NCBI GenBank assembly: GCA_019096065.1
Contig: JAGUCH010000007.1
Coordinates: forward strand, 2,688,501-2,752,500
Direction: 5' to 3'
DNA: 64,000 nt
Origin: Paracyclopina nana
Lineage: Eukaryota; Arthropoda; Copepoda; Cyclopoida; Cyclopettidae
Positions 51,101-63,385 of the stretch are shown piece by piece (the first letter of the stretch is position 1; every line of letters begins with the position of its first letter). A model generated the notes under the pieces. That model saw only the letters and a list, made by a program, of their open reading frames with translations. It did no database searches and was not told the origin of the DNA. A program made the position numbers and the translations under genes.

Positions 51101-54100
51101 AAAGAATGGCATCCTTGCCATTCGTGTCCCAGGGCTGCCTCCATAAGAAGTCTCCCGACTGCTCCTTGGCAAACCATTCCTAGTGCAAAATCGATGGTAG
51201 AAAATGAATTGGAAGCAAAAGTGATATACTTATGCTATTCTGCTACTATGACCATATACAGTCTGTTTCAGAGATTTCTACGCACTTTGAAATCAAAAGT
51301 TTGCGTTACGGATTTGATAAATGCGCTAGACATAATGGATATCGTTGGAAACCTTGAAACTCTGGTCTTCTTTTTTATTAATATCACTTTTGATAAAAAT
51401 TAATTAAGATTTGGATTAAAAGCCTAAAATAAAAAAGCACTCAAAAATGGCACCCATTTTTTTATGGCAATGCACACATTTCAAAATGGCAAATTTTGAC
51501 GTTTTTTTTTCCAATAAAGGATTAATTGTTCTTCTCAGCATTAAAATACTAATGGTTCATCAGTGATTTTGATTTTATTATGAAAATGCTTGATTTTAGC
51601 TGCATTCAGTAGGTGAAAAATTGCACTTTTGCTCTAAAAAAGTTGCCACGGAAAAATTTAATTTTCTTATCTTTTTTACTTTTATTTTGGGATTTTCACT
51701 GCTACAAAATAGATGGCAAAAGATTCAAGCTTTCCAACAATATCCATTTTGTACCGCATTTCTCAAATCCGCAACACAAACTTTTGATTTCAAAGTGCGT
51801 AGAATTCTCTGAAACAGGATCCCCACTAGAATTTTGGCCTATTTAATTTCTTGTTTAATGAGGATTTTAGGAGTTATAAGTCCGGTATAAGTAGCCCAAA
51901 TATAAGGAACTTATGTGACATTTTTCGCAAAATTTATAAGGGACAGGCAAAAATGGCATAAACGCTATTCCATGACTGTCAGTGACTGGTTACATGTGCA
52001 CAGAAAATGAAGCCATAATTTTAATATGTGTGTGTCTGTGCATGTTGTAAACTCTTTCTTTTGTTGATACAGCAAACTTTTGTGAAGTCATGAAAGTTTC
52101 ATCGATCTGGGTAGTTATACTGTTTTTATGAGTCTGGAGAAAATCAACTTAGAACCTTAATTTGCAAAGAATACGACAACTGAGCATGTAGGAGTTAACA
52201 AAAAAGCATTTAAATGATGCTATTACCTGATGTGCAGCTGCATATTCATGTTACATGACATGAAATAATTTCTTGGATGAAAAAAACTTTTATGCATGAT
52301 AAGAAATTCATATGTTAGTACTGTTTTATAATGTATTTGTAAGTTTTATTTTTTAAAAATTTCCTTGATTTTCTGCTCTCCTATGAAACCCATATAAATC
52401 TGTTAATTTATTAGCTTGACATTAGTATTTCATAAGAGTACTTTTTTTCCAGCATTTTAAAAAAATCGTCCATACATAATTGTCCCTTATACTATGAGAT
52501 TTTTATGTGGGTTTATAAGGGTGCAGCCTCATCAAACCCTCCTATAAACTGTGAGAATTATAAGAGATCACCCTTCCTCAGAATTTAAGAAAGTTTATCC
52601 TGGATAAGTTCAATCCTGAACTTATCCATGATACTTTTATTCTAGAAGAGTATCAAGGAAGACTCTTTGAAAAATCAATATCTAAGATATCATGAAAATA
52701 TTTGAAAAAAAAATGAATTTCAGATATTTCATCAAAATTAATGCATTTGAAAATTAAGTGAAAAATCAATTATGCAAAGGCATTACAAGGTGTTGTTGTG
52801 TAATTATTGATTCAAAATAAGTTTAGATAAAATAATATTAATGATTCTTGAAATTTTCTGCATGTATTTAAGCTTCTTAATTAATAGAGTTAACCAAAAT
52901 AAAAGAAACAGTCACAGCGCCATCTACTAACAGTTTATGAAACTATATTAAATTTTGTTAATAGCATAGCGTAATGAAAGTCTCATGACACAAGCCTTTT
53001 ATTAGTGATTTGTATGAGAGTAGGTTTTATTTCAGAGTTAAGTCTAAGCCTAGAGGAAGCAAGACGGAAGCAATCTACTAATTGCACAAAAGGAAGAATA
53101 TCTAATTATCAATATAGCATTATTACCAATTATGAAAAATACACTGAAAGGATTATACTATCCCAAACTAATTTGCATAATTTTATAAAATCGTATAGTT
53201 GACTTAAGTAATTGCATCACCACCTTTAAAAGAATGCATAACATTTTGAGCTAACAAGAAAAATAACTAGATGACTTAATAAATTGACATCATCTAACTG
53301 GGTAATAAAAGCAACATGAAATAAGGCAATTTTAATACATTTATATAAGCGTATTTTTGCTTAAATCTTTAATCAAAACAACATTAAAATGTAAACAAAA
53401 GATAGCAATTGTTTTAAATGATGATTTTTGTTCTTCCACCAATTGTAAGTGATAGTATTATTAGTGGTTGCACAAGGAAATTTAGGACTATAAATCCCTT
53501 ATAGTGGTATAAGGGATTCATATGTATTGGAAATTGATAAAGTTCGTGAACAAAAGTTGAATTTCACTCTACTAGCAATCTATCCAAACTAAATGAAGGC
53601 ATAAAAAGTAATGAAACACAATGTTTTAAGGTAAATACAAAAAGTCACCTCCCAACTCATTTTTATGAGACACAATAAGGGATTTATAAGGGACAAAAAA
53701 TTTCATAAAATCTCATGTTTCTCAAAAATTTTGCTAACTATATGATGTTTAATTTTACATATTTCATCCAGCCAGATAAAGGAGAATCATTTTAAGTTAT
53801 TTTTTCCATGATTGGACCACATTTAGTTTTTATGACTGTTTTATAGTCTAGTTATGACAGACTTTTCTAGTGGGGATATATATATATGAGTACAGGATGC
53901 TACAGAAAGAGCTCACCTTCCATGCGTAGTGGATTCTCATGATAACCATGCCATCGATGCCTGACGATTTGAGCACATATGGAAAAGCAGCTCCGTGCCC
54001 GAACGGGTCCACAGACCAAGAGGACTTTGGTTCAACGCCCAAATTATTTCTTAGCCATTGATGCCCTTCGACCAGCTGGTCCACCATAGCGAAAAGATCA

Positions 54101-54866
54101 ACATTGGCTTCGTCAGTCATGACCCAACCGCCCGTTAGTACTTCGAACCTGCCTTCAGCAACGAGCTTTTTGAGCCCAGCTTTTCGACTCGGATGCGCAG
54201 ACTCCCACCAAAGGGATAAAAATGAGATTTCTGTCCATATGAAAGTCATGCTTGTGTACTTTGCCTTTGGAAGAATTTTCTTTCAGTACTCCCAACTACT
54301 TATTGATTAACAGGCCAACGTTACCAGCTTATCGACTGCGTTGTCAAGGATGAACTTGGTGGATGAGTGAAAATAGCCCTCATACGTCTTGAGCCATCCA
54401 GGATCATTGTGTGAATGCGGCATAATGATCACCTTTAATGGGACTTTGGGCCACAGTTCCTTTCTCCGACGCAAGTAGCGCCTTTCCATGGCTTCGCTCC
54501 AGTATTCTCTTTGGCTCATCCATTTGGCCTAGAGTGTACATAGAGTCAATAATATAACAGACGTACGCGAGTTCCACTTACATTAAAGTTCAACGTTGGA
54601 TAAATGTCTGCAGTGTCAATGACCGCCTTAGCACTCGGAATAATCGAGCAACCGTCGGAAAAGTCACCTCCATGGGAGGTAATGTTGCTTGCCTTTGATT
54701 GAATCAAAGCACTCGGTGTCGAGCCTTGTCCAGCTAGCAGGTTTGCCCCTATGAACAGAGGCAAATTGGACGGCTTCTCGAAGCCGGCCTTGTTCGTCGT
54801 CCAGATCACAGTGAGAATCACGGCGGCTCCTAGGAGCAGCAGCAAATACAACTTTTTCGACCTCAT
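48171..54866 (-). CDS. MAN2A: Golgi alpha-mannosidase II
   Basis: Ten exons: 54,866-54,582; 54,528-54,325; 54,279-53,917; 51,179-50,791; 50,727-50,369; 50,302-49,840; 49,786-49,278; 49,177-48,903; 48,844-48,626; 48,563-48,171. The sum is 3,459 bases, 1,152 residues, as in animal mannosidase II. It starts with a short cytosolic tail and a signal anchor ([17 protein letters not shown]), making it a type II Golgi protein. The GH38 catalytic domain has the zinc motif [21 protein letters not shown], and WSVDPFGHG containing the nucleophile Asp. Further zinc/sugar-contact motifs are PLGDDFTYS and FQHHDAITG. It trims two mannoses from GlcNAcMan5GlcNAc2 during complex N-glycan formation. The lysosomal enzyme is less likely given the membrane anchor. 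One intron is 2,737 bp (51,180-53,916); another is only 45 bp (54,280-54,324). Confidence 0.95.
51255..51832. mobile_element. MITE-like fold-back element in the long MAN2A intron
   Basis: CTGTTTCAGAGATTTCTACG at ~51,262 and CACTTTGAAATCAAAAGTTT are matched in reverse complement at 51,784-51,825. The arms are ~130 bp (with GGATATCGTTGGAAA-like against TTTCCAACAATATCC); the middle is AT-rich with no ORF. Total ~575 bp. Confidence 0.7.
51840..53840. other. AT-rich intron interior
   Basis: Part of the 2.7-kb intron of the mannosidase gene. Very AT-rich with repeated phrases such as TTATAAGGGA. Chance ORFs only. Confidence 0.5.
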
Positions 54867-54879
54867 TCCGGATCACGCA

Positions 54880-55345
54880 TGACGGCAAAACTTGCTCCCC
54901 AACTCTTTTGACATTTCACTTTGACAGCATTTATTTTCTTTCCCCGAGCTTAAAATGATTTTCGTGGTATTCGACGCTACGCTCATTTTTGGCCACATTT
55001 GTTTCTGTGAACTGCCACTTGGACGACAACTCTTCTTTGAAAGTGCGCATGCCTGATAACGCTGAAATATTTTGCGGAACAATAGCTTCGTACTCACTCA
55101 ACCTTTTCTAGAAGACAAATTACACCACCACCAGTGATAAAAGCTCGCGTCTAATGGTCCGATGGATTCCTTGTTCGTTTTAAGCTATGTATTTGGAGAG
55201 CAACATCACGACGTTTATGTGGAATTGTCCGCTGCTAGAGTGACTGAAGGTTTTCTTCAGCGGGATTTTCCTTTTTCTATAATCTATTGGCACAGTGTGG
55301 ATGTTATTGCTGACACAAGACCAATTGATTTATAGAAACGCAACG
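54880..55345. other. Spacer between BTBD and mannosidase genes
   Basis: Upstream of MAN2A and downstream of the BTBD gene, both minus strand. Probably holds the MAN2A promoter; no TATA-like element stands out. Confidence 0.4.
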
Positions 55346-55349
55346 GCAT

Positions 55350-57507
55350 TCAGGTGTAGAAGATAATTTCGGGTATTTGACCGTCCTCGACGGATGTTCC
55401 ATTGTTATTGCCGGCCACGTAGGAAAATTGGAAAGTCACCTTTTGCCCTCCAGGACAATCCAATGAAACCTTTCTAAGCCCCTTCGTGCCATAGTGAGAA
55501 TCAAGGCCCTGAAAGACAGAAAAGGTTTTTAGTAGGAGATTTGATGGCGAACCAAATGTCTTCACCTTCAGAGTGGCACTTGCTGTGTAATTTGTGCCAG
55601 GCTGAATTTCGATTGGCTCCTTGAACATAACTCTAAATGTGGAATTGGATCCGTCTGAAGTGAATGAGACCTCGTTGGAGCCAAGGAGCCGCTCAGATCC
55701 AGTGTGAATGATTTGGATAGTAACTTGGTACTCGCAGGGACCGTGAATGGAACCATAAAGTCCGAAGCCAACCACGTAAATGCGTTTGTCGACAATGAAC
55801 CTATGGAAAGTAGGAAAATCTGGAAGGCAGTTCACATGAAATGCCATATTTGAGAAAAAGACCTGATTTTGTCCGACATGCCCGAGTAGCCCCACCGACT
55901 TTCGATTTGCCGATATCTCCCCACAGTTTGCTCTTTCCCCGTCATGGAGCACCTTGGCACATCCAAAAATCCCACAGGAGGCTTGGGATTCACAGTGAAA
56001 TGAAGAAAGAGTGAAACGCATTCACGATCAGTAAGAATTCCAGATTGTGCGGGTCCATGGGCGAATTCCTCTACATTCATCAAAGGAAACCGAACTTGGC
56101 CAAGAACTCGTCCCAACACAGCACGCTTGTTTTCTGCGTTCAATTGCAAATTTTGTCTTAAGCATTCGGCTTCAGACCACTTAATGACTGCTGCAAATAG
56201 TTTGGCCTCTTTGATCCTCAATGAGTCCCTATCAAGGACCGCGCTAAGGGTTTTGATATCAATGTCAGTGAAGCCCTCGGCAGAAAAAGCTTCTGGAGTA
56301 TTCTTATCGATAGTTTCCAAGCACAGAGCTGCTAGTTGAGGCTCGTCGAAAAGTCTGGCCTTGAAATAAAATTGAAAAAGTGACTGTGAAGCATAAGGCT
56401 AGAAATGGAACTATTTCATTACCTGGGTCAACAGCATGAAAGCGTTGTCGGCGCACAGGTGTCTCTTGAGGAAATCGACACAATGTTTTTCCAACGCTGG
56501 TACTGCATACTTTTTTGCAGTGTAGAGAGTTGTCATGACGGTTTCAGGTCCAATTTGGACCTCATCAGAGTACAAAAATTTCAGCAGGGCCAGAAAGGAT
56601 GCAGGCTCAACGTCAGGTAGTGGGATCTCTTCGTCGCTATTGTAGAGAAAAAGGGTGCTCCATTAATGAGCAACCTATAAAGTGTGCATTCGTTACCTTG
56701 TAGCCAGAGTCGAGTTGAACATGGCATCAAAAACGGCCGATCCAACCGAAAGGACAAAGCGGTGAGCTGGAATCCTTTGCTGCTGGTTATCCCTGCCCAC
56801 GATGAAAGTGACATCACTCAAGATAGAGCTGTTGAACAGGAATGAGATTCGCTCCTTGACAGTCATTTTGGTGGACTGCCAATTGTAAAATCCAATGCCA
56901 TGGTTGTCGTGGCTGTGCTGCTCCCTAGGAGAAGCAAATTGCAGCGTGTTTCTCCTGTGGAGTGGTGACCCTGGTCTGTTGTTGTGGGGTCCTCCTCTGG
57001 GACTTTGGCTGTTCAGGGGTGGAGGCAAGCTATGAGCACGGGCATTTTCAGGCTGAGCAAGGTCAGCACGCTCCAGAGCTGCTGCTAGGCCTCCAGAAAG
57101 GTCATCGTTGACAGCTTCAGCATTGTTGTCCTCGCTTTGCCTCACATTGCCCGACGATCCTTGGCTTCTCCTTTGGTACCAAGGTTGCTGTGAAAGAAAC
57201 AAAATTAGCTTTTGGCAATTACTTGCATGAAGAAGTTTATCACAAGAAAGTTGGAAGGCTCCCGTGGAGCTGATGCGGAAGCTAGCGGGCTATTTTTGGC
57301 CTCGTCCACGTCAGCAGCATCGTGGTCGTTCTCGGAAGTGTCGTGGAAGCCAACTTCATCCTGGGCGGGGATATCATCTAACTCATTGTCCTCTTGTTCG
57401 AGGTTGTCAGCGGCGAACTCGTCTTCGGGAAGTCGAGGCATGTCTGATCGGCGGCCAATTCGTTCTAGTCGACTTGCTGTGCTCTCACTCGAGGAAGGAA
57501 AATGCAT
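55350..57507 (-). CDS. BTBD2: BTB-BACK-PHR protein, BTBD1/BTBD2 orthologue
   Basis: Six exons: 57,507-57,223; 57,187-56,697; 56,636-56,423; 56,359-55,863; 55,800-55,566; 55,508-55,350; joined length 1,881 bases, 626 residues. The first ~200 residues are disordered, acidic then Pro/Ser/Arg-rich. The BTB domain begins about [18 protein letters not shown] and includes [17 protein letters not shown] and [20 protein letters not shown]. The BACK domain follows ([20 protein letters not shown]). The PHR domain at the end reads [18 protein letters not shown] and closes [20 protein letters not shown], which is almost identical to vertebrate BTBD2/BTBD1. BTB-BACK-PHR proteins bind cullin 3 and serve as substrate adaptors for ubiquitination; BTBD1/2 also bind topoisomerase I. 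Introns are 36-63 bp. Confidence 0.95.
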
Positions 57508-58135
57508 TTTTTACCGGACGCATTCACAAACACATTTTGCTGCGTTGTTTCACGAGAAATGACAGGCATCAACATGGGAAAAACTCAGGCGCAGAGAAGC
57601 AGCACTCGTACGACTTATTTTAGGCCATTTCTCAGTTGCTTCTGCTGCATTTCTGATCATGCTGCCAAAAAACTTGATAAATTATGGCATTTAGGTATTT
57701 ACTGATCCAAAAACATAAGCAAAGCTCTCGAGCAAAAACTTTGATATAGATTGAAAGCACAAATTATTGCTTGTGAGAGTCGTAAAGTTGAGATTTTGCG
57801 AGGGATCGTTAATGCTAAAAAGCTTAGCGAACAATCAATTCTGAGTGAAGCAATCGTAAAATGTTCGAGGAAATGAAGCGTTTAAGCCCATAATTAGACA
57901 AACAAAAATGACATGAATTTGACGTCCAAAAACAGACATCGTCATCCATGAATTAAACTATAACAAATGATCGTTTCTAAAGACATTTTATAAAAATCAG
58001 CCTTTAATGAAAATGTTACAAATGACGGATCGAATTTGTGCATCATAAATAAAGTTGATAAACGGAAAATCGTCAACAATCGTCCGGATTTCGTCGTTTT
58101 GCATTGAGAAAAGTGTTCAAGCCGCCTTCATCAGC
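57508..58135. promoter_or_regulatory. Divergent intergenic region between BTBD and 4EHP
   Basis: 628 bp separate the two start codons, which point away from each other. No CpG-rich or TATA element is obvious. It must hold both promoters and may act in both directions. Confidence 0.5.
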
Positions 58136-59031
58136 ATGTCGACCAACAAATTTGACGCGTAAGTTGTCATGTTCCATTCCTAAGGTGCTTTAAAGACGAG
58201 AGAGAATCTTTCCAGATTAATCACCAGCGATGACAGCGACACTGAGGACTTGGCTAATGTGGACAACATGTCACGAGCCAAGGTAATTTTACAGCGGTGG
58301 TCAATGGTCTGTATTTCGCATGTTTTTCTCGCAGATTGACAAACTTTTGCTCGATGTCTCCGTGCCGGAAGGAGAACATCGTTTGCAGTCCTCGTATTGC
58401 CTATGGTACAGCCGGAAAGCCTCTGGAAAATCTCATCAGTCAACCTTTGATCAAAATCTTCAGCTCATTGGAGCTTTCGCTACTTGTGAGCAGTTCTGGC
58501 ATATGTACTCGTTTTTGGTCAGGCCAGGAGAGCTCAATTCCCACTCGGACTTTCATCTGTTCAAAAAAGGCATCAAGCCTCTCTGGGAGGTGAGTGATCA
58601 TTGTCCATGTAAACAGCGTTCATTGCAACATCTTGCGTCAGGACGAAGCCAACAGATATGGTGGCAAGTGGATCGTGCGGCTCCGGAAAGGCCTGGCCTC
58701 GAGGTGTTGGGAAAACCTTATCCTAGCCATGCTCGGCGAACAGTTTATGGTGGGCGAAGAGATTTGCGGTGCAGTCGTGTCCATTCGGTACCAAGAGGAC
58801 ATTCTCTCTGTTTGGAATCGAACTGCTAATGATGTTGGGGTGACAAATCGAATTCGAGACACTTTCAGAAGAGTGCTCAATTTGCCGCCTGGAACCACCA
58901 TTGAATACAAGGCTCATAATGACTCAATCAAGTAAGCTCACAAGACTCTTTCCTTCAATGCATGCTTCATTTTTCTCATTATTTCCAGAGACAACTCGAG
59001 TTTTCGGAACACAGATGTTTTCGTGAGATAA
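58136..59031 (+). CDS. EIF4E2: eIF4E homologous protein 4EHP (eIF4E2)
   Basis: Five exons: 58,136-58,158; 58,216-58,282; 58,335-58,589; 58,642-58,931; 58,989-59,031, all with GT-AG introns of 51-57 bp; 678 bases, 225 residues. It starts MSTNKFDALITSDDSDTEDL, resembling vertebrate 4EHP (MNNKFDAL). The core has LWYSRKASGKS (Tyr in place of the first cap-stacking Trp, the class II sign), GAFATCEQFWHMYSFLVRPG, HSDFHLFKKGIKPLWEDEAN and the near-invariant RKGLASRCWENLILAMLGEQ. The end, DNSSFRNTDVF, also matches. 4EHP binds the mRNA cap without eIF4G and represses translation with partners such as GIGYF. Confidence 0.96.
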
Positions 59032-59150
59032 ATTTCTATCTACTTTTTCGTTGCCAAATTTATAGGATACAAAACCACATCCACCGAAAGGCAAATAAAT
59101 TCTATAAATAACTCAATAGCATGGATACAGTAGATCGATATTGTTCCATA

Positions 59151-59320
59151 AATTTGGGGATGTGTCACAATCGGCATTTGGCGCGCGGGATTTCTCCACA
59201 TATGCATAAAAGGAAAGAAGCGAAGTTTAGCGAGCTGCTGCAGCAGCCTCACCACTGACCTAATGTACATGCGGAGAAATCCCGCGCGTCAAATGCCGAT
59301 TTTGAGAAATCCCCAAATTT
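59151..59320. mobile_element. Small MITE-like hairpin element
   Basis: AATTTGGGGATGTGTCACAA... followed by TCGGCATTTGGCGCGCGGGA is mirrored by TCCCGCGCGTCAAATGCCGA...ATCCCCAAATT at the other end. Arms ~53 bp, spacer ~65 bp. No ORF. Confidence 0.85.
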
Positions 59321-59384
59321 GAGCTCGTGTGCATGCATATTTTCAGATTGCATTGTAGTTACTTATAATCAGGGTGCCTAACTT

Positions 59385-59530
59385 TGTCCTACTACTGACC
59401 GTACCTGGTCCTACAAGTCATATCGTACTTGGTACTACCATCACCATGACAGACCGTACCTGGTCCTACTGTGACATATTGTACCTGGTCCCACCACGAT
59501 GGTAGACCGTACCTGGTCCCACTGCACTAG
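59385..59530. repeat. Short minisatellite (GACCGTACCTGGTCCYAC)
   Basis: About five spaced, imperfect copies of GACCGTACCTGGTCC with CTACTG/CCACTG ends at intervals of ~20-45 bp. Confidence 0.75.
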
Positions 59531-59549
59531 CAAAATATTCACCTTATTT

Positions 59550-62500
59550 GAATATAGAATTTATATCAGGCCTTAATTATTACTCAGCTAGTATTGGAAC
59601 AGGTATACGGTGTGTCATAGTAGGACCATGTAACGTCTGCCAAGCACAATCTGACTTGTTGGCCCACGTACAGTTTTCCGTTGTCAATTTTCAATCACTG
59701 CGGTACTTGAAAGGCGTCTCGGACTGGACCATAATTGCCTTGCGGTCAAGCCTCGTAAAACCCAACCCCAATGTATCTGCATTATATTCGTTTGCTATTG
59801 TTTTCTCTTTGAAAAAGCATTCCCATTAAGAAAGCTGCATCGCCCATCCCTTTTCAACACAGAAAATGTCTCTTGCGCTAAAATAGCTTAAAAAATTATC
59901 CATCTGAGGCAGGTACTCAATTCAAAAGCACATGGCGTTGTTGTGAAAGGGCGGCCATTATTGCTCATATTTCGGCTTATTTTTCCTTTGTGAATGGTCA
60001 CTTTTGAACGTCGTAATGCACACTTGCCAGAGCACTGCGGAAAAAAGTAAATTCCGCGCTGCCTTTTTTTCCCTTGAATTTAGTTAGAGTTTTTCTCTCG
60101 GCTGTCTTTCACTTTTCAGCATACCAACTCACATTGACATATCATTGCAATAGCGCTCGTTCTGGGACAATTTATGCAACACTTTGTCCCCCGCGGTTGT
60201 GCTTTGCATTGGCAATAAGAGAGATGGTAATGTTGGCAAATGGATACTATAATCTTTTGAGCTACTGATTTTCAATAGCCAAGCAGCTGCAAGGCCTAGA
60301 AATAGCCCCTGGCGAGCAGAGATTTATTTGTGGCAGCTCTTAAAGAGCACCACTACACCTAATGGGGCACTATTTCGACAAGATGGATTGAATAGCATGC
60401 CAGTGACTACTGAGTAGCATATACTTGCTACTACAATGGCTCAAGAGCCTAAGGCCTTCATAAAATGAATTTTGCGCAATTCTGCCGAGCGCGAACGCTA
60501 CTTTTGGCAACGGGATGACCCCACTGTGACTCTAGTGCGTCAAGGAATCTGAGAAACGTGACCTAAATGGCCATCTCATCTGCATTGGGAGAAGCAGTAG
60601 CGCCATTGTTGTTATCATTCGCCAACCAATGCACAAAAAATTGGACAAATACTGCATGAAGAGCAAAACTTTTGGCAGAACTACCGTCTAAGACTACATA
60701 CATGTGTGTGCTTGCTTTCAGGGACCTTCAAGAGCTCCCATCCCCTTTTTTGCCCCGTGAAAATAGCCCCCAAAGCGCAATCTATTTGCTAGAGCCTCCA
60801 GCATTGTTAATTCGATAAGAGGTGCATATCAGGAGCGAGTAGTTTACAGTTTTGCAAAGCCCAAAACATGTTGATACCAGTCGTGGTTCCATTGAACGCA
60901 GGAGCTGTTAATTTATCCCTCTAGTCAATATCGGAATAGAGCTTTCATTTCGATTGAACTTTGTAAAAGGATATCAAGATGTTTGTTGTGAATTACATCG
61001 TATGCAGTTTCTAGTTAGGTAGTATCATTATTTATAGTATGCATGGTGATTACAGATCTGACATCTTCTGACCATTTGTCTTCTTCTTTTGTGCCCATGC
61101 TGAACGCCTCTTGGCACTAGGTTGATGGGTACAAAAAAGTGTCCGTATTGCAGCTGAATCATAACCAGCTCTGCTACATGGTACGTGAAGTGCACACTGC
61201 TGAAAGTGCACAAACGGGGTCGAGTTTCTCCACGACACTTCTTGCATGGGGACTCGCATCATAAATTTTCAAATTAAGGCCCGCGGCCCCCTCTTGTTGC
61301 AGGACTGAATTAATGAGACGGACTTTCACATTTGCCATAACTGCTATCCATTTTTCTCATGTGCCGGTTGAAATGTTGCAATTGAAGCGCCAACAGAATC
61401 ATCGGTGAACTTTTGTTTTATAAATGGGGTGAAGAAAATTTGCTTTGTCTATACATGATGGCCTTTTGGCGAAAGGCTGTCGAGCCATAAGAAAAATTCT
61501 TGTCAGCCACGTTAAGATGAACATCAAGATTGAAGCACTTACGCTACGCAATTGTGGTGAAATGTTGTACGTGTTACGTTTCATAATGCTTTCGCCTAGG
61601 GGAGACTATGCTAGAGCGCTGGGATTTCCCCCGATGACGCCTTGGTATTTTGTGAGTGCCATAAAGGAAGAAATGGTTAGAATTTTATTATCTGCTTGGC
61701 TTACCTACCTAAACAGCATGGGTAAAGAGATGCATCAAAATGGCATTGCTGATTTTTCAAGCACGCCGTATCATCTGTATGTGTAGCTACATGTAATTTT
61801 CACCCTTTCAGCCGCAAAATACATTTTGTCCACAATCGCCGTCATTTATCAACAGAGGCTGTCGGATAGTGCAAATAATCCTCACTTAGGACCACATTTA
61901 CTTCGCGGGGTATCTATCTGTTAGTCAAGGCCGCGCGCGCGCGCTCGAGCGATTTTCGCAAGAAGATTTGACCAGCTTTCAAAGAGCCGAGCACAAATGG
62001 AATCAAAAGCAAAGAAGTCCGATAACTTGAGTGGTAACTTCTCAATCCGGCTTTCCATGCACATTCTTCGACTTGAGACTGCAAAAAATGTGAGAAGATG
62101 AGCACGTATCCATCATAGCCATGTCCAATACTCTTGGAGCCGCGGTCGATTTGTAAAAGCTTACTACTTTGCAGCCGTGCGCGGGGCGCGCGCCTTCTTC
62201 AGTTGTTTTGTGGTTAGCTTCGAGGCCGGAGTCTCGCACGTCGTCCTCCTCGGCCTCGGAAATATAAATTTCCTTACTCGCACAGGAGCAAGTAGAGCCT
62301 TTTAAGCCTATATACTATATGCCTTAGCCTGCAGTGCGACAACCGAGGCTATAGGGTGCTCGCATCCAAGCGGCTGAGATTAACCTGAAACCTCCCGGAT
62401 TTTCCCCTTTATGGCCTTCATTTCCAAGCAATAGTGGGAATGGTGAGCATATTTTTAGTGGGCTCAACGTGAATAGCTTTATGCCTCATTGATCGCCTTC

Positions 62501-63380
62501 TTTCTATGTATATCTTTCTTCTTGTTGCAGAAAGCAATCAGCCTTTATTCCACAAATTAAGTCCTTTTGTGCTGCTCGAGCACATATTATTGCAATTTTT
62601 TGTGAGAGGGGAAATGGTGGTGGAAAGTCTTGGTTGATTTTGGTGCGTGTATTATTTGCATGCCTGCTCAGGCCAGGAAGCTCGTAAAAAAGCAAAATGG
62701 TACCTTTAGGCATAACTTTTTTCAAATTGCACTCTCTTTGCTTGTAACTGCAAAAGACCAAGATGGAAATGCTTCTTCGCATTTGGTCGTTTATGACCAA
62801 ATCTACGTTTAACAACAGGCCATCAAATCCACGCACCAACGCAATGGCAAGCTTTCTTTTTAGAGAGTTTGGAGAACGCCCATTAATCAGAAGCAGTTTT
62901 CAATTTCAGTGCAGTAACTTTATCGTTCGCGATTACTCTTAAACCTGTCTTCAGCTTTGCCTTGAAGTAAACAATTAGCGTGGCGTGGAAAAAAATGACG
63001 TAAATGTGCTTTTTCTGAAGGCTTTTTCGGTAAACATTGTACATTTTTGCTTATGCACGTGCCAATTAGTAATTACCAGTGCGATACATGTAGCACACAC
63101 TGAAAGTGCATTAATAATGTGCTAATCACGGTCACTACTGCAGCATATTATATATTCCTTGTTGCTATATTAGTGTGGCTGCTCAAAAGTTTGACGCTTT
63201 GACAAAAGAGCTGCGAGTCCCTAGAGGATAGCTGCTGTGGGGCTTTCAAATTTTTGCCAAACATGCGAAATATGTTAGCTACTAATTTATTTCCCAGCAT
63301 GAGCTAATTTACATTCCATGTATTATAGAGGGAGACCGTGGCGTATGAAAATGAAGTTGAGCACGAATGATCATCAATAA
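59550..63380. other. Intergenic region upstream of a potassium channel gene
   Basis: Nearly 4 kb with no coding region I can support. A (GC)n-type run (GGCCGCGCGCGCGCGCTCGAGCG) lies at ~61,928-61,950. It may include 5' untranslated exons and control regions of the channel gene at 63.4 kb. Confidence 0.4.
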
Positions 63381-63385
63381 CCTCC

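Noticed and set aside
52380-53700. Possible genes in the AT-rich MAN2A intron
   Set aside because: Only chance ORFs of about 65 codons; no domain pattern and extreme AT content.
60074-62839. Short ORFs in the 59.5-63.4 kb region
   Set aside because: All are 60-113 codons, without family motifs, splice-site pairing or codon bias.
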